Of a DNA stretch of 64,000 bases, positions 17,132 through 25,449 are shown piece by piece. The notes beneath the pieces were generated by a model. That model saw only the letters and a list, made by a program, of their open reading frames with translations. It made no database searches and had not been told where the DNA came from. The stretch spans positions 1 to 64,000 of the forward strand of contig NZ_CP049744.1 in assembly GCF_000760935.2 (NCBI RefSeq), in the 5' to 3' direction. Every line of letters starts with the position of its first letter. Position 1 is the stretch's first letter. Made by a program: the position numbers and the translations under genes. Origin of the DNA: Rhodococcoides fascians A25f (GTDB taxonomy: Bacteria; Actinomycetota; Actinomycetes; Mycobacteriales; Mycobacteriaceae).

Positions 17132-18524
17132 GTCCGACGATAGCAGTTCACGGATTGTGGACGCATTGAAGCAGTGGATCGCGACCGCACCCCCCGAGGC
17201 GAAGCTGCCGTCCACCCGCTCCCTGGTGGCCCAGCATTCGGCCAGTCCGGTCACGGTGCAGAAGGCGCTGCGCACCCTCACCGCGCGAGGCGTCATCGAA
17301 AGCCGCCCTGGTGTCGGCACATTCGTCAGAACCGTACGTACGGCGCGGCCCAACGACTACGGGTGGCAGACAGCGGCGCTGGGAGCGCCGGGCAACCGAC
17401 TGCAACTTCCGGCCGCCCTACAGTCCACGTCGAGCGATGTGATCGCACTGCATTCGGGCTACCCGGCTCGGGAGCTGTTGCCGGAGAGACTCGTTCACGC
17501 TGCATTCACTCGCGCATCCCGCACCGACGCGGTGATAGCTCGGCCCCCGACCGCCGGACTGCCCGAATTGCGGGCGTGGTTCGCAGCGGAGTTGGGGGCC
17601 TCCACGCCGCTGGGCGTCACTCCGCCGTCGGCGAGCGATGTCGTCATCATTCCCGGCAGCCAGACCGGCCTCAGTACCGCATTCCGGGCGCTCGTCGGTG
17701 CAGGCCGTCCGCTACTGATGGAATCGCCGACATATTGGGGCGCGATTCTCGCTGCCACCCAGGCGGGCGTCCGCGTCGTACCGGTCCCCAGCGGAGTGCA
17801 CGGTCCTGACCCCGATGCTCTGGCACAGGCGTTCGCGCGCACCGGCTCTCGGGCGTTCTATGCCCAACCCACGTTTGCCAGCCCGACCGGAGCCCATTGG
17901 TCGCCTTCGCTCGGCGAGCAGGTTCTCGACACTGTGCGACGGCACGGCGCATTCCTGATCGAGGACGACTCGGCCCACGATTTCGGTATCACTGCCGAGC
18001 CGAATCCATTGGCGGCACGGGACGACGCCGGGCATGTGGTGTATCTACGATCGCTCACCAAGACGGTGTCGCCGTCGGTTCGATTGGCAGGCTTGATCGC
18101 TCGCGGCCCCGCACACGAGCGAATCCTCGCAGACACCGGTGCCGAGTCGATGTACGTCAGCGGGATCCTGCAAACAGTCGCGCTGGACGTGGTGACGCAA
18201 CCCGCCTGGCGTACCCATCTCCGGCATCTGCGCACACAATTGGCCTCTCGACGGGACTTGTTGGCGAACAGCTTGATCGAGTTCGCACCTCGCGGCCATC
18301 TCGATGCTGTGCCGCGCGGTGGGCTCAATCTGTGGATGCGCCTGCGCGACGACGTCGATCTGGAACAGATTGTGCAGCAATGCAAATCCGCCGGTGTCAT
18401 CGTCGGGGCCGGAAGCGATTACTTTCCGGCCGAACCCACCGGCAAGTACCTTCGACTCAACTATGCCGGCCCCAACCCCGGCGAGTTCCCCGATGCTGCG
18501 CGCACGATCGGTTACATCATCTGA
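17130..18524 (+). CDS. MocR-type (GntR HTH + aminotransferase) regulator
   Basis: A 464-residue regulator. Residues 1-75 form a GntR winged helix (LPSTRSLVAQH, SPVTVQKALRTLTARGVIESRPGVGTF). Residues about 110-460 form an aminotransferase-like fold with the PLP Lys in RSLTKTVSPS and EDDSAHDF. Known MocR proteins use PLP to sense an amino acid or PLP itself. It probably controls the divergent exporter. The ATG follows TATGCT by five bases and TACTAT by eight, so the transcript may be leaderless. Confidence 0.92.
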   Translation: MSDDSSSRIVDALKQWIATAPPEAKLPSTRSLVAQHSASPVTVQKALRTLTARGVIESRPGVGTFVRTVRTARPNDYGWQTAALGAPGNRLQLPAALQSTSSDVIALHSGYPARELLPERLVHAAFTRASRTDAVIARPPTAGLPELRAWFAAELGASTPLGVTPPSASDVVIIPGSQTGLSTAFRALVGAGRPLLMESPTYWGAILAATQAGVRVVPVPSGVHGPDPDALAQAFARTGSRAFYAQPTFASPTGAHWSPSLGEQVLDTVRRHGAFLIEDDSAHDFGITAEPNPLAARDDAGHVVYLRSLTKTVSPSVRLAGLIARGPAHERILADTGAESMYVSGILQTVALDVVTQPAWRTHLRHLRTQLASRRDLLANSLIEFAPRGHLDAVPRGGLNLWMRLRDDVDLEQIVQQCKSAGVIVGAGSDYFPAEPTGKYLRLNYAGPNPGEFPDAARTIGYII

Positions 18525-18804
18525 GGCTGTGGGAAACATCCACGGCGAAGGTCGACTTGCGACCCCACACGAACCAGACCAGAGGACCGAGGAAGGGGAA
18601 CGCCAGTACGACGAAGATCCACACTGCCCGCCCGGCGACGGTGTAGTTGGGGGAACGCATGATGCTGATCAGCGCGGCGATGAACAAGAACACCGCACCG
18701 AACGTCAGCACCAGAGCGATCACCAGGCCCAGGGTTCCCAATCCCACACCGAGCACCTGCTCGGTGGTCGACGGTTGCTGAGAAAGAAAAGTTGCGACCT
18801 GCAT
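18517..18804 (-). CDS. Small PLDc_N-type membrane protein
   Basis: A 95-residue protein with two hydrophobic helices and the C-terminal FPFLGPLVWFVWGRKS typical of the phospholipase D N-terminal (PLDc_N) membrane module. No catalytic domain is attached. GGAGGG lies before the ATG. It overlaps the MocR gene by eight bases, tail to tail. The function of such orphan modules is unknown. Confidence 0.85.
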   Translation of the reverse strand: MQVATFLSQQPSTTEQVLGVGLGTLGLVIALVLTFGAVFLFIAALISIMRSPNYTVAGRAVWIFVVLAFPFLGPLVWFVWGRKSTFAVDVSHSLR

Positions 18805-18893
18805 GATGGTCCCTCCGCATTCGATGTTTCGTTGACCTGACCAACGCTACGAGCCGGGCTACGTCTGCACATCGGTCTGTGCGGGTATCTCGC

Positions 18894-18913
18894 CGTACAT
18901 CCGCAGATGTACG
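18894..18913. promoter_or_regulatory. 8-4-8 inverted repeat upstream of the luciferase-domain gene
   Basis: CGTACATC and GATGTACG flank CGCA. Its centre is 40 bp from that of a second 20-bp dyad at 18934-18953. It lies between divergent genes. No regulator is adjacent. Confidence 0.5.
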
Positions 18914-18933
18914 CGACCCTGACGAACAGCAAC

Positions 18934-18953
18934 CTGCTGGATCGACCCAGCAG
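18934..18953. promoter_or_regulatory. 7-6-7 inverted repeat next to a -10 element
   Basis: CTGCTGG and CCAGCAG flank ATCGAC. TAGATT (18955-18960) follows directly and is six bases before GTG 18967, so a factor bound here would cover the promoter. Confidence 0.45.
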
Positions 18954-18966
18954 CTAGATTGACCCG

Positions 18967-19596
18967 GTGCAGAAGGTCAAGAACGACTACACCGCGTGGA
19001 TGGAACTGGGGCCGGGAGGACTTCCCGCCAATGTCGGTGGCTGGCTGATCACTACCGCACTGAGACCATTTGCGCGACGCGACGCACTTCGTGTCGACGG
19101 TACATCCGGTACCGGTCTGCACTGGCAGCTCGAACGTCGCCCTGGACCACGGCCGTCGATCGCGCCGTACCCGATTCCCCATCGCCAGCTCACAGATCGG
19201 GGTACCCACGCCCTGATCGAGCGGTTGACTGCATCCGTCACCGCCGAGGCGTTGCCAGACGGGCCGTTTCATCTGGAGCGCAGTCGATTCGAGCGTAGAG
19301 GGGAGGCACTGTATCTCTCCGATCTCCGCTCTGCTTCGCCCTGGATCTCCCGAACCAAAGGCGAAATCGTGCACGTACATGAGACCGAAGGTTCGTTGCA
19401 CGTCGTACTGCAACCGGACGATGCGCAGACCGTCATATCAGCGGGGTGGGGTGAACTGCACCCGCTGGCAGGACGCCCCGTGTTCGGACTACCCGAGACT
19501 TACGTCTTCCTGTACGCACCGAGAGATTCCGACGACGCCGATCGAATCGAATCGATCATCCATCGCGCGACAGCGACAGCGACAGCGACGAGGTGA
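18967..19596 (+). CDS. Luciferase-domain (PF17648-like) hypothetical protein
   Basis: A 209-residue soluble protein. The C-terminal 80 residues contain VHVHETEGSLHVVLQPDD, a VISAGWGELHPLAG block and YVFLYAPRD, which match the small 'luciferase' domain found in actinobacterial proteins. The function is not established and light emission is not implied. GTG 18967 is chosen because TAGATT lies six bases upstream. The C-terminus ends in an Ala-Thr repeat from a GCGACA microrepeat. Confidence 0.72.
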   Translation: MQKVKNDYTAWMELGPGGLPANVGGWLITTALRPFARRDALRVDGTSGTGLHWQLERRPGPRPSIAPYPIPHRQLTDRGTHALIERLTASVTAEALPDGPFHLERSRFERRGEALYLSDLRSASPWISRTKGEIVHVHETEGSLHVVLQPDDAQTVISAGWGELHPLAGRPVFGLPETYVFLYAPRDSDDADRIESIIHRATATATATR

Positions 19597-19609
19597 GTTT
19601 TTTGTCAGC

Positions 19610-20230
19610 TCAACGGGTTTCATCGGGAATCCCCTTCAAGTGGCGGAGCATGTCCGCCCGCGTGATCTCGAGCATCGCGTCGAGCATGGATCGATCGACG
19701 ATGCGTCGTTGATGCAGTGACACAGCGCCGTTCATCGCCGCCCAGGCATTCAGAACCAATGCACGGGGGACGACGTCGGCTCCGGCATCCACCACCGCAC
19801 GCGTTACCGAATCGATGAGTTCACCGAGTGCAGTATCGATCTTCGCCTTCGCCTCACCGACCGAGGCGGACTCGGACTTGTCCACATCCGTCAGCGCGAG
19901 CAGCCGCAGCGCCAGTGGATTGTCGCGGTGGAACGCGATGTATCGGTCGAGGAACTCGGCAACGACGTGCGTAGATTCGACCGCATCGATGGGGGCAGTC
20001 ATCTGTTCAGCGTGGCTCTGGGCGGTTCGCCACGCCAGAGCGGCATAGACGTCCACCTTGCCGGCGGGGAAGTTTGCGTAGATCGAGCTCACCGCCACAT
20101 CGGCTGCGGTGGCGAGCATCTCGATCGTCGTTCCCCGATATCCGTGGCGCAGGAAGAGCGAGCGAGCACCGTCGAGCACCGCGGTGTGTGTTCGACGCTT
20201 CCGCTTGTCGCTGGGGGTATCCAAGACCAT
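19610..20230 (-). CDS. TetR family regulator
   Basis: A 206-residue TetR protein. The N-terminal HTH includes LFLRHGYRGTTIEMLATAA and VSSIYANFPAGKVDVYAAL. The ATG at 20230 is chosen over a longer start because TACGAT lies six bases upstream on this strand and because the operator dyad would otherwise be inside the gene. It probably represses itself and the divergent thioesterase gene through the dyad at 20246-20265. Confidence 0.9.
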   Translation of the reverse strand: MVLDTPSDKRKRRTHTAVLDGARSLFLRHGYRGTTIEMLATAADVAVSSIYANFPAGKVDVYAALAWRTAQSHAEQMTAPIDAVESTHVVAEFLDRYIAFHRDNPLALRLLALTDVDKSESASVGEAKAKIDTALGELIDSVTRAVVDAGADVVPRALVLNAWAAMNGAVSLHQRRIVDRSMLDAMLEITRADMLRHLKGIPDETR

Positions 20231-20245
20231 GCACTTATCGTAGTC

Positions 20246-20265
20246 TGATTCCGATAACGGAATCA
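20246..20265. promoter_or_regulatory. TetR operator (8-4-8 dyad)
   Basis: TGATTCCG and CGGAATCA flank ATAA without mismatch. The dyad lies between the divergent tetR (start 20230) and thioesterase (start 20287) genes. Confidence 0.75.
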
Positions 20266-20286
20266 AATTAGGATAGAGGAGACGCT

Positions 20287-20721
20287 ATGACAACCGAGGA
20301 CGTTCAGCTGCCGGACAGCGGTAGCGCGGCAATGGTCCACTTTCTGCCGCAGTCACCGTTCGTGCAGCAGCTGGGAATCGAGCTGATCGATATCGGCGAG
20401 GGCACCGCCCGGCTTCGCCTGTCGTACCGAGACGAACTGTCGACCGTGGGCCAGATGCTGCACGGAGGTGTGATCGCCGGCTGCATCGACATCGGAATCA
20501 TGACCGCGGCGTGGGCGGGAGCGGCAGTCCCCGAAAAGCTTCGGGGTGTGACCGTGTCCATGTCGGTGCAATTTCTGGAACCGGTGTACGCCGAGGGAAT
20601 AGACATAGTGGGGACACGCCTGCACGGCGGCCGAAGCCTGAAGACATGTCGCGTCGACATCGTGGGTACCCAGTCCGGTCGACTGGTCGCAACCGGCACG
20701 GGAACATACAAAGTCGGCTGA
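20287..20721 (+). CDS. PaaI-type hotdog-fold thioesterase
   Basis: A 144-residue hotdog protein. The catalytic block reads GQMLHGGVIAGCIDIG, where HGG and the following acidic residue are typical of PaaI-like acyl-CoA thioesterases. The long central helix is followed by VSMSVQFLEPV. It probably hydrolyses an acyl-CoA or aryl-CoA ester. GAGGAG precedes the ATG. Repression by the adjacent TetR is inferred from the shared dyad. Confidence 0.9.
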   Translation: MTTEDVQLPDSGSAAMVHFLPQSPFVQQLGIELIDIGEGTARLRLSYRDELSTVGQMLHGGVIAGCIDIGIMTAAWAGAAVPEKLRGVTVSMSVQFLEPVYAEGIDIVGTRLHGGRSLKTCRVDIVGTQSGRLVATGTGTYKVG

Positions 20722-20760
20722 AGTCTGGGCAGGGACCGCAAAGCATGTGACCATCGATGC

Positions 20761-21222
20761 ATGACACTCGACGACATCGTGAACTTGGTCGGCAGCTTCG
20801 ACGGCACGCTGGCGCAGCGGCCTCGGGAGGGTGATGGGACTCCAGAACTCGCATGGGGCGATTGGTTCTTCTACTACTCGCCGGACGGGACCATTCCGAC
20901 GTCCACCCAGCCGTTCGCAACCATCGTGACGAAGAATTATCCCGGTGACGAGTCGTCTCGGCTGGACCGTGCCGGCGCGTTCCGCGTCAATGTCGTTGCG
21001 GGAAAGCAGGAATTCGAGCGACTACTGGGAGTGCCCCCACGCGAAGCAGCTCACGCACCTCAGGCCGACACCGACGACACCCTTGCCGCCCACCCTCACT
21101 ACGGCACTGCGGGCTGGTTGTCGGTGGTCAACCCGTCTTCGCAGACCGACTCCCAGATCGGGGAACTCCTCGAGTCTGCTTACAACGTCGCCAAGGCCAG
21201 GTACGAGCGCCGCCAACACTGA
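20761..21222 (+). CDS. DUF6194 family protein
   Basis: A 153-residue soluble protein with WFFYYSPDG, PFATIVTKNYPGDESSRLDR and FRVNV, which match the DUF6194 family. The function is unknown. It starts 39 bases after the thioesterase and may be cotranscribed. It ends at the base before the stop codon of the convergent transketolase gene. Confidence 0.78.
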   Translation: MTLDDIVNLVGSFDGTLAQRPREGDGTPELAWGDWFFYYSPDGTIPTSTQPFATIVTKNYPGDESSRLDRAGAFRVNVVAGKQEFERLLGVPPREAAHAPQADTDDTLAAHPHYGTAGWLSVVNPSSQTDSQIGELLESAYNVAKARYERRQH

Positions 21223-22134
21223 TCACTCGAAGAAGTCGTCCATCGACCGGGACAGCCCCTCGATGTCGAGGCCGTTGGCTCGATCGTGTTGGGCCACCGT
21301 TCCGTACTTTCTGCGCTCACCGGGTTCCACCCCGATTCCCGACACTCGATGCCGCACATCCAATAGAGCCCGATCGATCTGTGACACAGACGTTCCCGCG
21401 AGGTACGGCTCCACGATCATGACGTCCGGCGCTGTCAGCGTCTCTCGGAGAGTTGTACCGTCGAACGGCCTGATCGTCGAGGTGTGCAGCACGGTGACGT
21501 CACGTCCACGGGCCGCGGCCAGGACCCGGTCCGTCATCGGACCGACCGAGATCACAGTGCCGGAATTACCCTGTTGCAGAACGGCCATCGAACCCCCGGG
21601 TAGACCGTACGAATGATCGTTCGAGACACCGTCGAGCCTGATGTAGACGCGATCGTCGGAATCAGCCGCGCCGCGCAGCATCCATTCGACCTCGTCGACG
21701 TGCCCGGGCACGTGCACCGTCCACCCGTCCAGGGTGTCGAGTAGCGCGACATCGCGTTGGCCGAAGTGCGTCTCACCGCCCTGTGGCCATCCGTAGGAGC
21801 CGCCCGAGCTGACCAGGATCGCGCCGACATCCTGATGTCCCAGATCGAGTTTCACCTGCTCGAAGGGCCGCTCGATCAGAAACGGTGGGAATGTGTGCAC
21901 GATCGGACGCATGCCGGCGAGCGCCATACCGCCCGCGACACCGATCATCGCCTGCTCTCGAATACCCACGTTGACCACGCGCGGCCGAATATCTGACGTC
22001 AGATGCGGTTCGAGATAGGCCACGCCGATCTCGGCCAGTACCAGCACGATTCGCTCGTCCTGGGCCAACAGTTCCGGCACCAGTCGGTAGAAGGACTCGC
22101 GTTGATCCGCGGTCCTGTTCAGCGTCGACGTCAT
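21223..22134 (-). CDS. Transketolase-like C-terminal subunit
   Basis: A 303-residue protein that corresponds to the pyrimidine-binding and C-terminal domains of transketolase/DXS-type enzymes. It contains VNVGIREQAMIGVAGGMALAG with the catalytic Glu, a GGETHFGQRDVALL block, and a final transketolase_C domain. The partner with the pyrophosphate domain starts upstream, and only one base separates the stop of that gene from this ATG. The two chains should form one active site. Confidence 0.92.
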   Translation of the reverse strand: MTSTLNRTADQRESFYRLVPELLAQDERIVLVLAEIGVAYLEPHLTSDIRPRVVNVGIREQAMIGVAGGMALAGMRPIVHTFPPFLIERPFEQVKLDLGHQDVGAILVSSGGSYGWPQGGETHFGQRDVALLDTLDGWTVHVPGHVDEVEWMLRGAADSDDRVYIRLDGVSNDHSYGLPGGSMAVLQQGNSGTVISVGPMTDRVLAAARGRDVTVLHTSTIRPFDGTTLRETLTAPDVMIVEPYLAGTSVSQIDRALLDVRHRVSGIGVEPGERRKYGTVAQHDRANGLDIEGLSRSMDDFFE

Positions 22135-22135
22135 T

Positions 22136-22816
22136 TCAGTTCTCCTTCTTCTCCACGTGGGCGACCACTACGTGGGGCCGGTCGCCGTGATCGATGCGAA
22201 ACGCCTGCTGGAGCGCACTGTGGTCTCGACCGTCGACGTCGGATGTCGACCACCCCTCGACGGCGAAGCGCGACGCAATGCCGCCGGGCCAACCCAAACC
22301 GGCCGAATCGTTGTCGATCACCACTGTGGTCAGGTTGCCCAGGTGCGATCGACCGGCGAATTGGATGGCCTCCATGTTGCTGCCCTCGTCGAGCTCGGCG
22401 TCACCGATCAGTACGAACACCCGGGCCTCGCTCCGCTGGATCTGCAGCGCCGCAGCAGTTCCGGCTGCCAGCGCCAGACCATGACCGAGCGACCCCGATC
22501 CGATGTCGACACCGGGAATCAGCGTGCGGTCCGGATGATTGCCGAGCGGTGAGTGGTAGCTGCCGAACGACGCGAGATCGGTCGGCGAGAGGAACCCCCG
22601 CGCGGCGAGCACCGCGTAATACGCCATCGGGCCGTGTCCCTTGGAGAGGTAGAACCTGTCGCGATCGGGGTCATCCGGCTTCGCCTCGTCGAGACGAAGA
22701 ATGTCGGAGTACAGCACCCACAGCACGTCCAGCGTGGATGTGGCACTGGCACCGTGCTTTTCGTCGCCGGTCATCAGGGTCATGAGTTTGGGCAACTCGT
22801 CGAAGGTCATCTGCAT
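22136..22816 (-). CDS. Transketolase-like N-terminal subunit
   Basis: A protein of about 226 residues with SKGHGPMAYYAVLAARGFL, GSLGHGLALAAG and the thiamine-pyrophosphate motif beginning GDAELDEGSNMEA and ending at the Asn of VVIDND. It binds the diphosphate and Mg2+. I use ATG 22816; GTG 22825 and ATG 22810 are alternatives. Split transketolases often act in side pathways for pentoses or dihydroxyacetone. No pathway partner is seen here. Confidence 0.9.
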   Translation of the reverse strand: MQMTFDELPKLMTLMTGDEKHGASATSTLDVLWVLYSDILRLDEAKPDDPDRDRFYLSKGHGPMAYYAVLAARGFLSPTDLASFGSYHSPLGNHPDRTLIPGVDIGSGSLGHGLALAAGTAAALQIQRSEARVFVLIGDAELDEGSNMEAIQFAGRSHLGNLTTVVIDNDSAGLGWPGGIASRFAVEGWSTSDVDGRDHSALQQAFRIDHGDRPHVVVAHVEKKEN

Positions 22817-22864
22817 GAGACCCACCCTGCAACCTCGAGTGCACTCGAGGTCAAGGGCGTCGTG

Positions 22865-23458
22865 CTACACCCAACCGTCCGACGACCGGCCCGCGAAGTT
22901 CGCCAGGCGTTCCAACGGCCCTGCCTCGGAACGGGGTTCCACGATGGGCCCGAAGGGGACTCCCGGAACCCGACTCTCCGCCGGCAGCAGTGCTCGAAGT
23001 TCCACGGCTACCGGATCGACGAGCGCGGGGTCGGCATGGGCCGGTTGCCCCGTCGCAACAGCAAGATCCCATCCGTGCACCAGTAACTCCCGCGCATAGC
23101 CCCAGACAGCCGATCGCCCTGGGACTTCACCCCACGGAACGACGACAGGGGCGTCGAGTGCCGCGTCGTCGGCCCAGGCCGCGCGTGCCTGCTCCACCAG
23201 AGTGTCGAACGATGCGGCGTCGTGATCAGGAGAGAACGGCGAGACCGAGTCCGGGCGACCCAGTTCGGCGATCGCGATCAGCCTGGCCACCGTAGCGACG
23301 AGGTGACCGGCCAGCGTCCGAACATCGAACTCGTCGCATGGGGTGGGAAGGTCCAGTTGGTCGGCGCGCACCCCTGCGAGCAGTCCGCTCACCCAGGCAG
23401 CGGAGGTGAAGTACACCTCGCGCGGGTCTGTCTGCTGTGTGGTCTCGATGGTGTCCAT
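22865..23458 (-). CDS. TIGR03086 / maleylpyruvate isomerase-like metal-binding protein
   Basis: A 197-residue four-helix protein of the DinB/MDMPI superfamily. It has LDLPTPCDEFDVRTLAGHLV near residue 40, with the first metal His, and LLVHGWDLAVATGQ near residue 140, with the second. This matches TIGR03086, a group of probable mycothiol-dependent or metal-dependent enzymes of unknown reaction. GGAAGG precedes the ATG. It is divergent from a WYL regulator and shares a dyad with it. Confidence 0.86.
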   Translation of the reverse strand: MDTIETTQQTDPREVYFTSAAWVSGLLAGVRADQLDLPTPCDEFDVRTLAGHLVATVARLIAIAELGRPDSVSPFSPDHDAASFDTLVEQARAAWADDAALDAPVVVPWGEVPGRSAVWGYARELLVHGWDLAVATGQPAHADPALVDPVAVELRALLPAESRVPGVPFGPIVEPRSEAGPLERLANFAGRSSDGWV

Positions 23459-23519
23459 TGTTGAGCCTTCCGTTCCGCGGCCGCCTGGTGTGGCCTGCTG
23501 AGTAGAAGTAAATCGGCTG

Positions 23520-23542
23520 AACATGACATCTTCTGTCATGTT
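23520..23542. promoter_or_regulatory. WYL regulator operator (9-5-9 dyad)
   Basis: AACATGACA and TGTCATGTT flank TCTTC without mismatch. The dyad lies 20 bases before the WYL gene and 61 bases from the divergent TIGR03086 gene. It is the strongest dyad of the intergenic region. Confidence 0.72.
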
Positions 23543-23561
23543 TCGGTGAGAGACTTTTCGG

Positions 23562-24494
23562 GTGCGCGCTGACCGGCTGTTGTCCATCGTCATGCTGCTC
23601 CAACATCGGGGCAGGCTGAATGCTGCCGACATCGCCGCCCAGCTCGAAGTGTCCACGCGCACCGTATTGCGCGACATCGAAGCGTTGTCGTCGGCGGGCA
23701 TACCGGTCTACACCGATCGCGGTCGCGGTGGTGGCATCAGTCTGCTGCCTGGCTATCGGACCGAGCTGACCGGTCTGACGGCCGCCGAGGCGACGGCATT
23801 GCTCGCTTCCGGCGCGGGACGCGTCGCCACCCCGGCGTTCGCGAGCGCGATGCGCAAGGTTGTCGCCGCGATACCCGACGCCCACCGAGCGGCGGCAAGC
23901 ACTGCGTCACAACGAATCCTGGTACGGCCGGACGGTTTCGCGTTTCCCCACGAATCCGAGGTCCATCTACCGGAATTGCAGCGAGCCGTCATCGACGGTG
24001 TGCGGATACGGATGTCGTACCGCAACCGCGGCGGCGAGTTGTCCGACCGAACCCTGGACCCAGTAGGGCTCGTCTATGCCGGCGAGCATTGGTACCTGCT
24101 CGCCGCCCGAGAGGGAAACGAACGTGTCTATCGAGTGTCCCGCATCGATACCCTGACCGTCCTCGACGAGCCTGCCCATCGCAGCGCCGCCGTGGATCTG
24201 GAGGCGGCATTCACGGCGCATCGGACATCCTTTCGCGCAAGTTTGGCTCACCTCGAAGTCACCTGCCTCGTAGAGGACTCGGTATGGATCTCGTTGACCA
24301 AGAACGTCGTTCGAGTGATCAGCGATCAAGTGCAGGACGACGGACGACGCCTCGCAGTCATCGAGTTCTCCGGGCACAATCACGCTGTGGGCGCCCTGTG
24401 GCAGTGCGCGCCTGCCGTAGCAGTGCTGCAGCCGAGCACAATTCGAGACGAACTGGCTCAACGCGCGACGGCAACAGCGCAGTTGTATCGCTGA
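23562..24494 (+). CDS. YafY-type HTH/WYL domain regulator
   Basis: A 310-residue regulator. Residues 1-60 form a HTH_11 domain (LNAADIAAQLEVSTRTVLRD), residues about 135-300 the WYL domain with the WYLLAARE core and the Arg-rich YRVSRID. Such proteins repress neighbouring metabolic genes and respond to nucleotides, oligonucleotides or small molecules. It starts with a GTG. The divergent TIGR03086 gene is the likely target. Confidence 0.92.
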   Translation: MRADRLLSIVMLLQHRGRLNAADIAAQLEVSTRTVLRDIEALSSAGIPVYTDRGRGGGISLLPGYRTELTGLTAAEATALLASGAGRVATPAFASAMRKVVAAIPDAHRAAASTASQRILVRPDGFAFPHESEVHLPELQRAVIDGVRIRMSYRNRGGELSDRTLDPVGLVYAGEHWYLLAAREGNERVYRVSRIDTLTVLDEPAHRSAAVDLEAAFTAHRTSFRASLAHLEVTCLVEDSVWISLTKNVVRVISDQVQDDGRRLAVIEFSGHNHAVGALWQCAPAVAVLQPSTIRDELAQRATATAQLYR

Positions 24495-24592
24495 AATTTC
24501 GGAGACGAGAGTGCATGACCAAGTCATTACCATTGCGAATAGTCTGGTGGTTTCGTAGGGTGAACGCGACTCCGAACATTCAGGACGGCGCT

Positions 24593-24733
24593 ATGGCTTT
24601 CAATCCACCCCGAACGTGGTTCGGCCCGAAACGGTACGGCTGGGGAATCAGCCCGCACACGTGGGAGGGCTGGCTACTCCTGGCCATCTTCGTGATCGTC
24701 GTCGTCACGCTGGGAGCCACCGTATTCTCGTGA
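24593..24733 (+). CDS. Small single-span membrane protein
   Basis: A 46-residue protein. A Pro/Trp-rich N-terminus (PPRTWFGPKRYGWGISP) precedes HTWEGWLLLAIF and a single hydrophobic helix. Similar small proteins with YGWGW-P-x-x-W-GW occur in many bacteria without known function. AGGACGG lies before the ATG. An upstream ATG at 24515 would add 26 residues, but has no better ribosome binding site. Confidence 0.6.
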   Translation: MAFNPPRTWFGPKRYGWGISPHTWEGWLLLAIFVIVVVTLGATVFS

Positions 24734-24734
24734 C

Positions 24735-25106
24735 ATGTCGCGCCCACACCTCGACGTAGCAGGGATATCCATCGACTGCCCCGAGCCGGGGGAGCTCGCT
24801 CGCTTCTACCTCGCGCTTCTGGGCGGAACGTCGTTGTGGGAGAACACGTCGAGCTCGGGGATTCGCACGCAGTCGGGCCTCAACATAGTTGCGCAGAAAG
24901 TGGCGAACTACATCCCGCCCACGTGGCCGTCGGCGTCCATCGTGCACTTCGATCTCGCGGCGGGAGTGAGCCTAGGCGAATCCGTCGCTTATGCAGTCGA
25001 ATGTGGGGCAACAGAAGCAGCGCAGCAACCCGACCCGCGATGGCGAGTTCTCCTCGACCCCGCCGGGCATCCCTTCTGCATCACCACGGAGGTGTACGAC
25101 GGTTGA
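24735..25106 (+). CDS. VOC family protein (glyoxalase-like)
   Basis: A 123-residue single-module VOC protein. It starts with LDVAGISIDCPEPGELARFY and ends with RVLLDPAGHPFCITT. This is the glyoxalase-like domain of the PhnB/4-hydroxyphenylpyruvate group; metal ligands are not complete, so the activity is uncertain. TATTCT lies six bases before the ATG, indicating a leaderless transcript separate from the small gene upstream. Confidence 0.85.
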   Translation: MSRPHLDVAGISIDCPEPGELARFYLALLGGTSLWENTSSSGIRTQSGLNIVAQKVANYIPPTWPSASIVHFDLAAGVSLGESVAYAVECGATEAAQQPDPRWRVLLDPAGHPFCITTEVYDG

Positions 25107-25127
25107 CGAGGGCAATAGCCTGAGACG

Positions 25128-25448
25128 GTGCGCAATCTCGTCGTCCTCCTGCTCCTGTTCGGATTCGTCATCGGATTGGTTCCACTTGCCTGGTACTCGA
25201 TAGGTGAAATGACCACAAACACGAGTGGCGTCGTGTATTCGGGTGGCTACGAGCCGCTGTACGGAGCCACGATGAGCGACGAATTCGTGAACGCGATGAA
25301 CGACTCGTTCGACCGACGAACCCAAGGCCTATCGACGCTGTGGCTGTACCTGGTCCCTATTGCCAGCGCGACACTCGGCGCGCTGACCGGGGTGGTCCTC
25401 GGACGATTCGGATTCATGTTGAACCGCAACCGGACCCGCGGGTCCTGA
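25128..25448 (+). CDS. Hypothetical membrane protein
   Basis: A 106-residue protein. A hydrophobic segment at residues 4-23 (uncleaved signal or helix) and another at about 73-95 flank an external loop with several Tyr and Met residues. No known domain. The GTG start follows TAGCCT by six bases (25116-25121), which supports both the start and a leaderless transcript. Confidence 0.6.
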   Translation: MRNLVVLLLLFGFVIGLVPLAWYSIGEMTTNTSGVVYSGGYEPLYGATMSDEFVNAMNDSFDRRTQGLSTLWLYLVPIASATLGALTGVVLGRFGFMLNRNRTRGS

Positions 25449-25449
25449 G

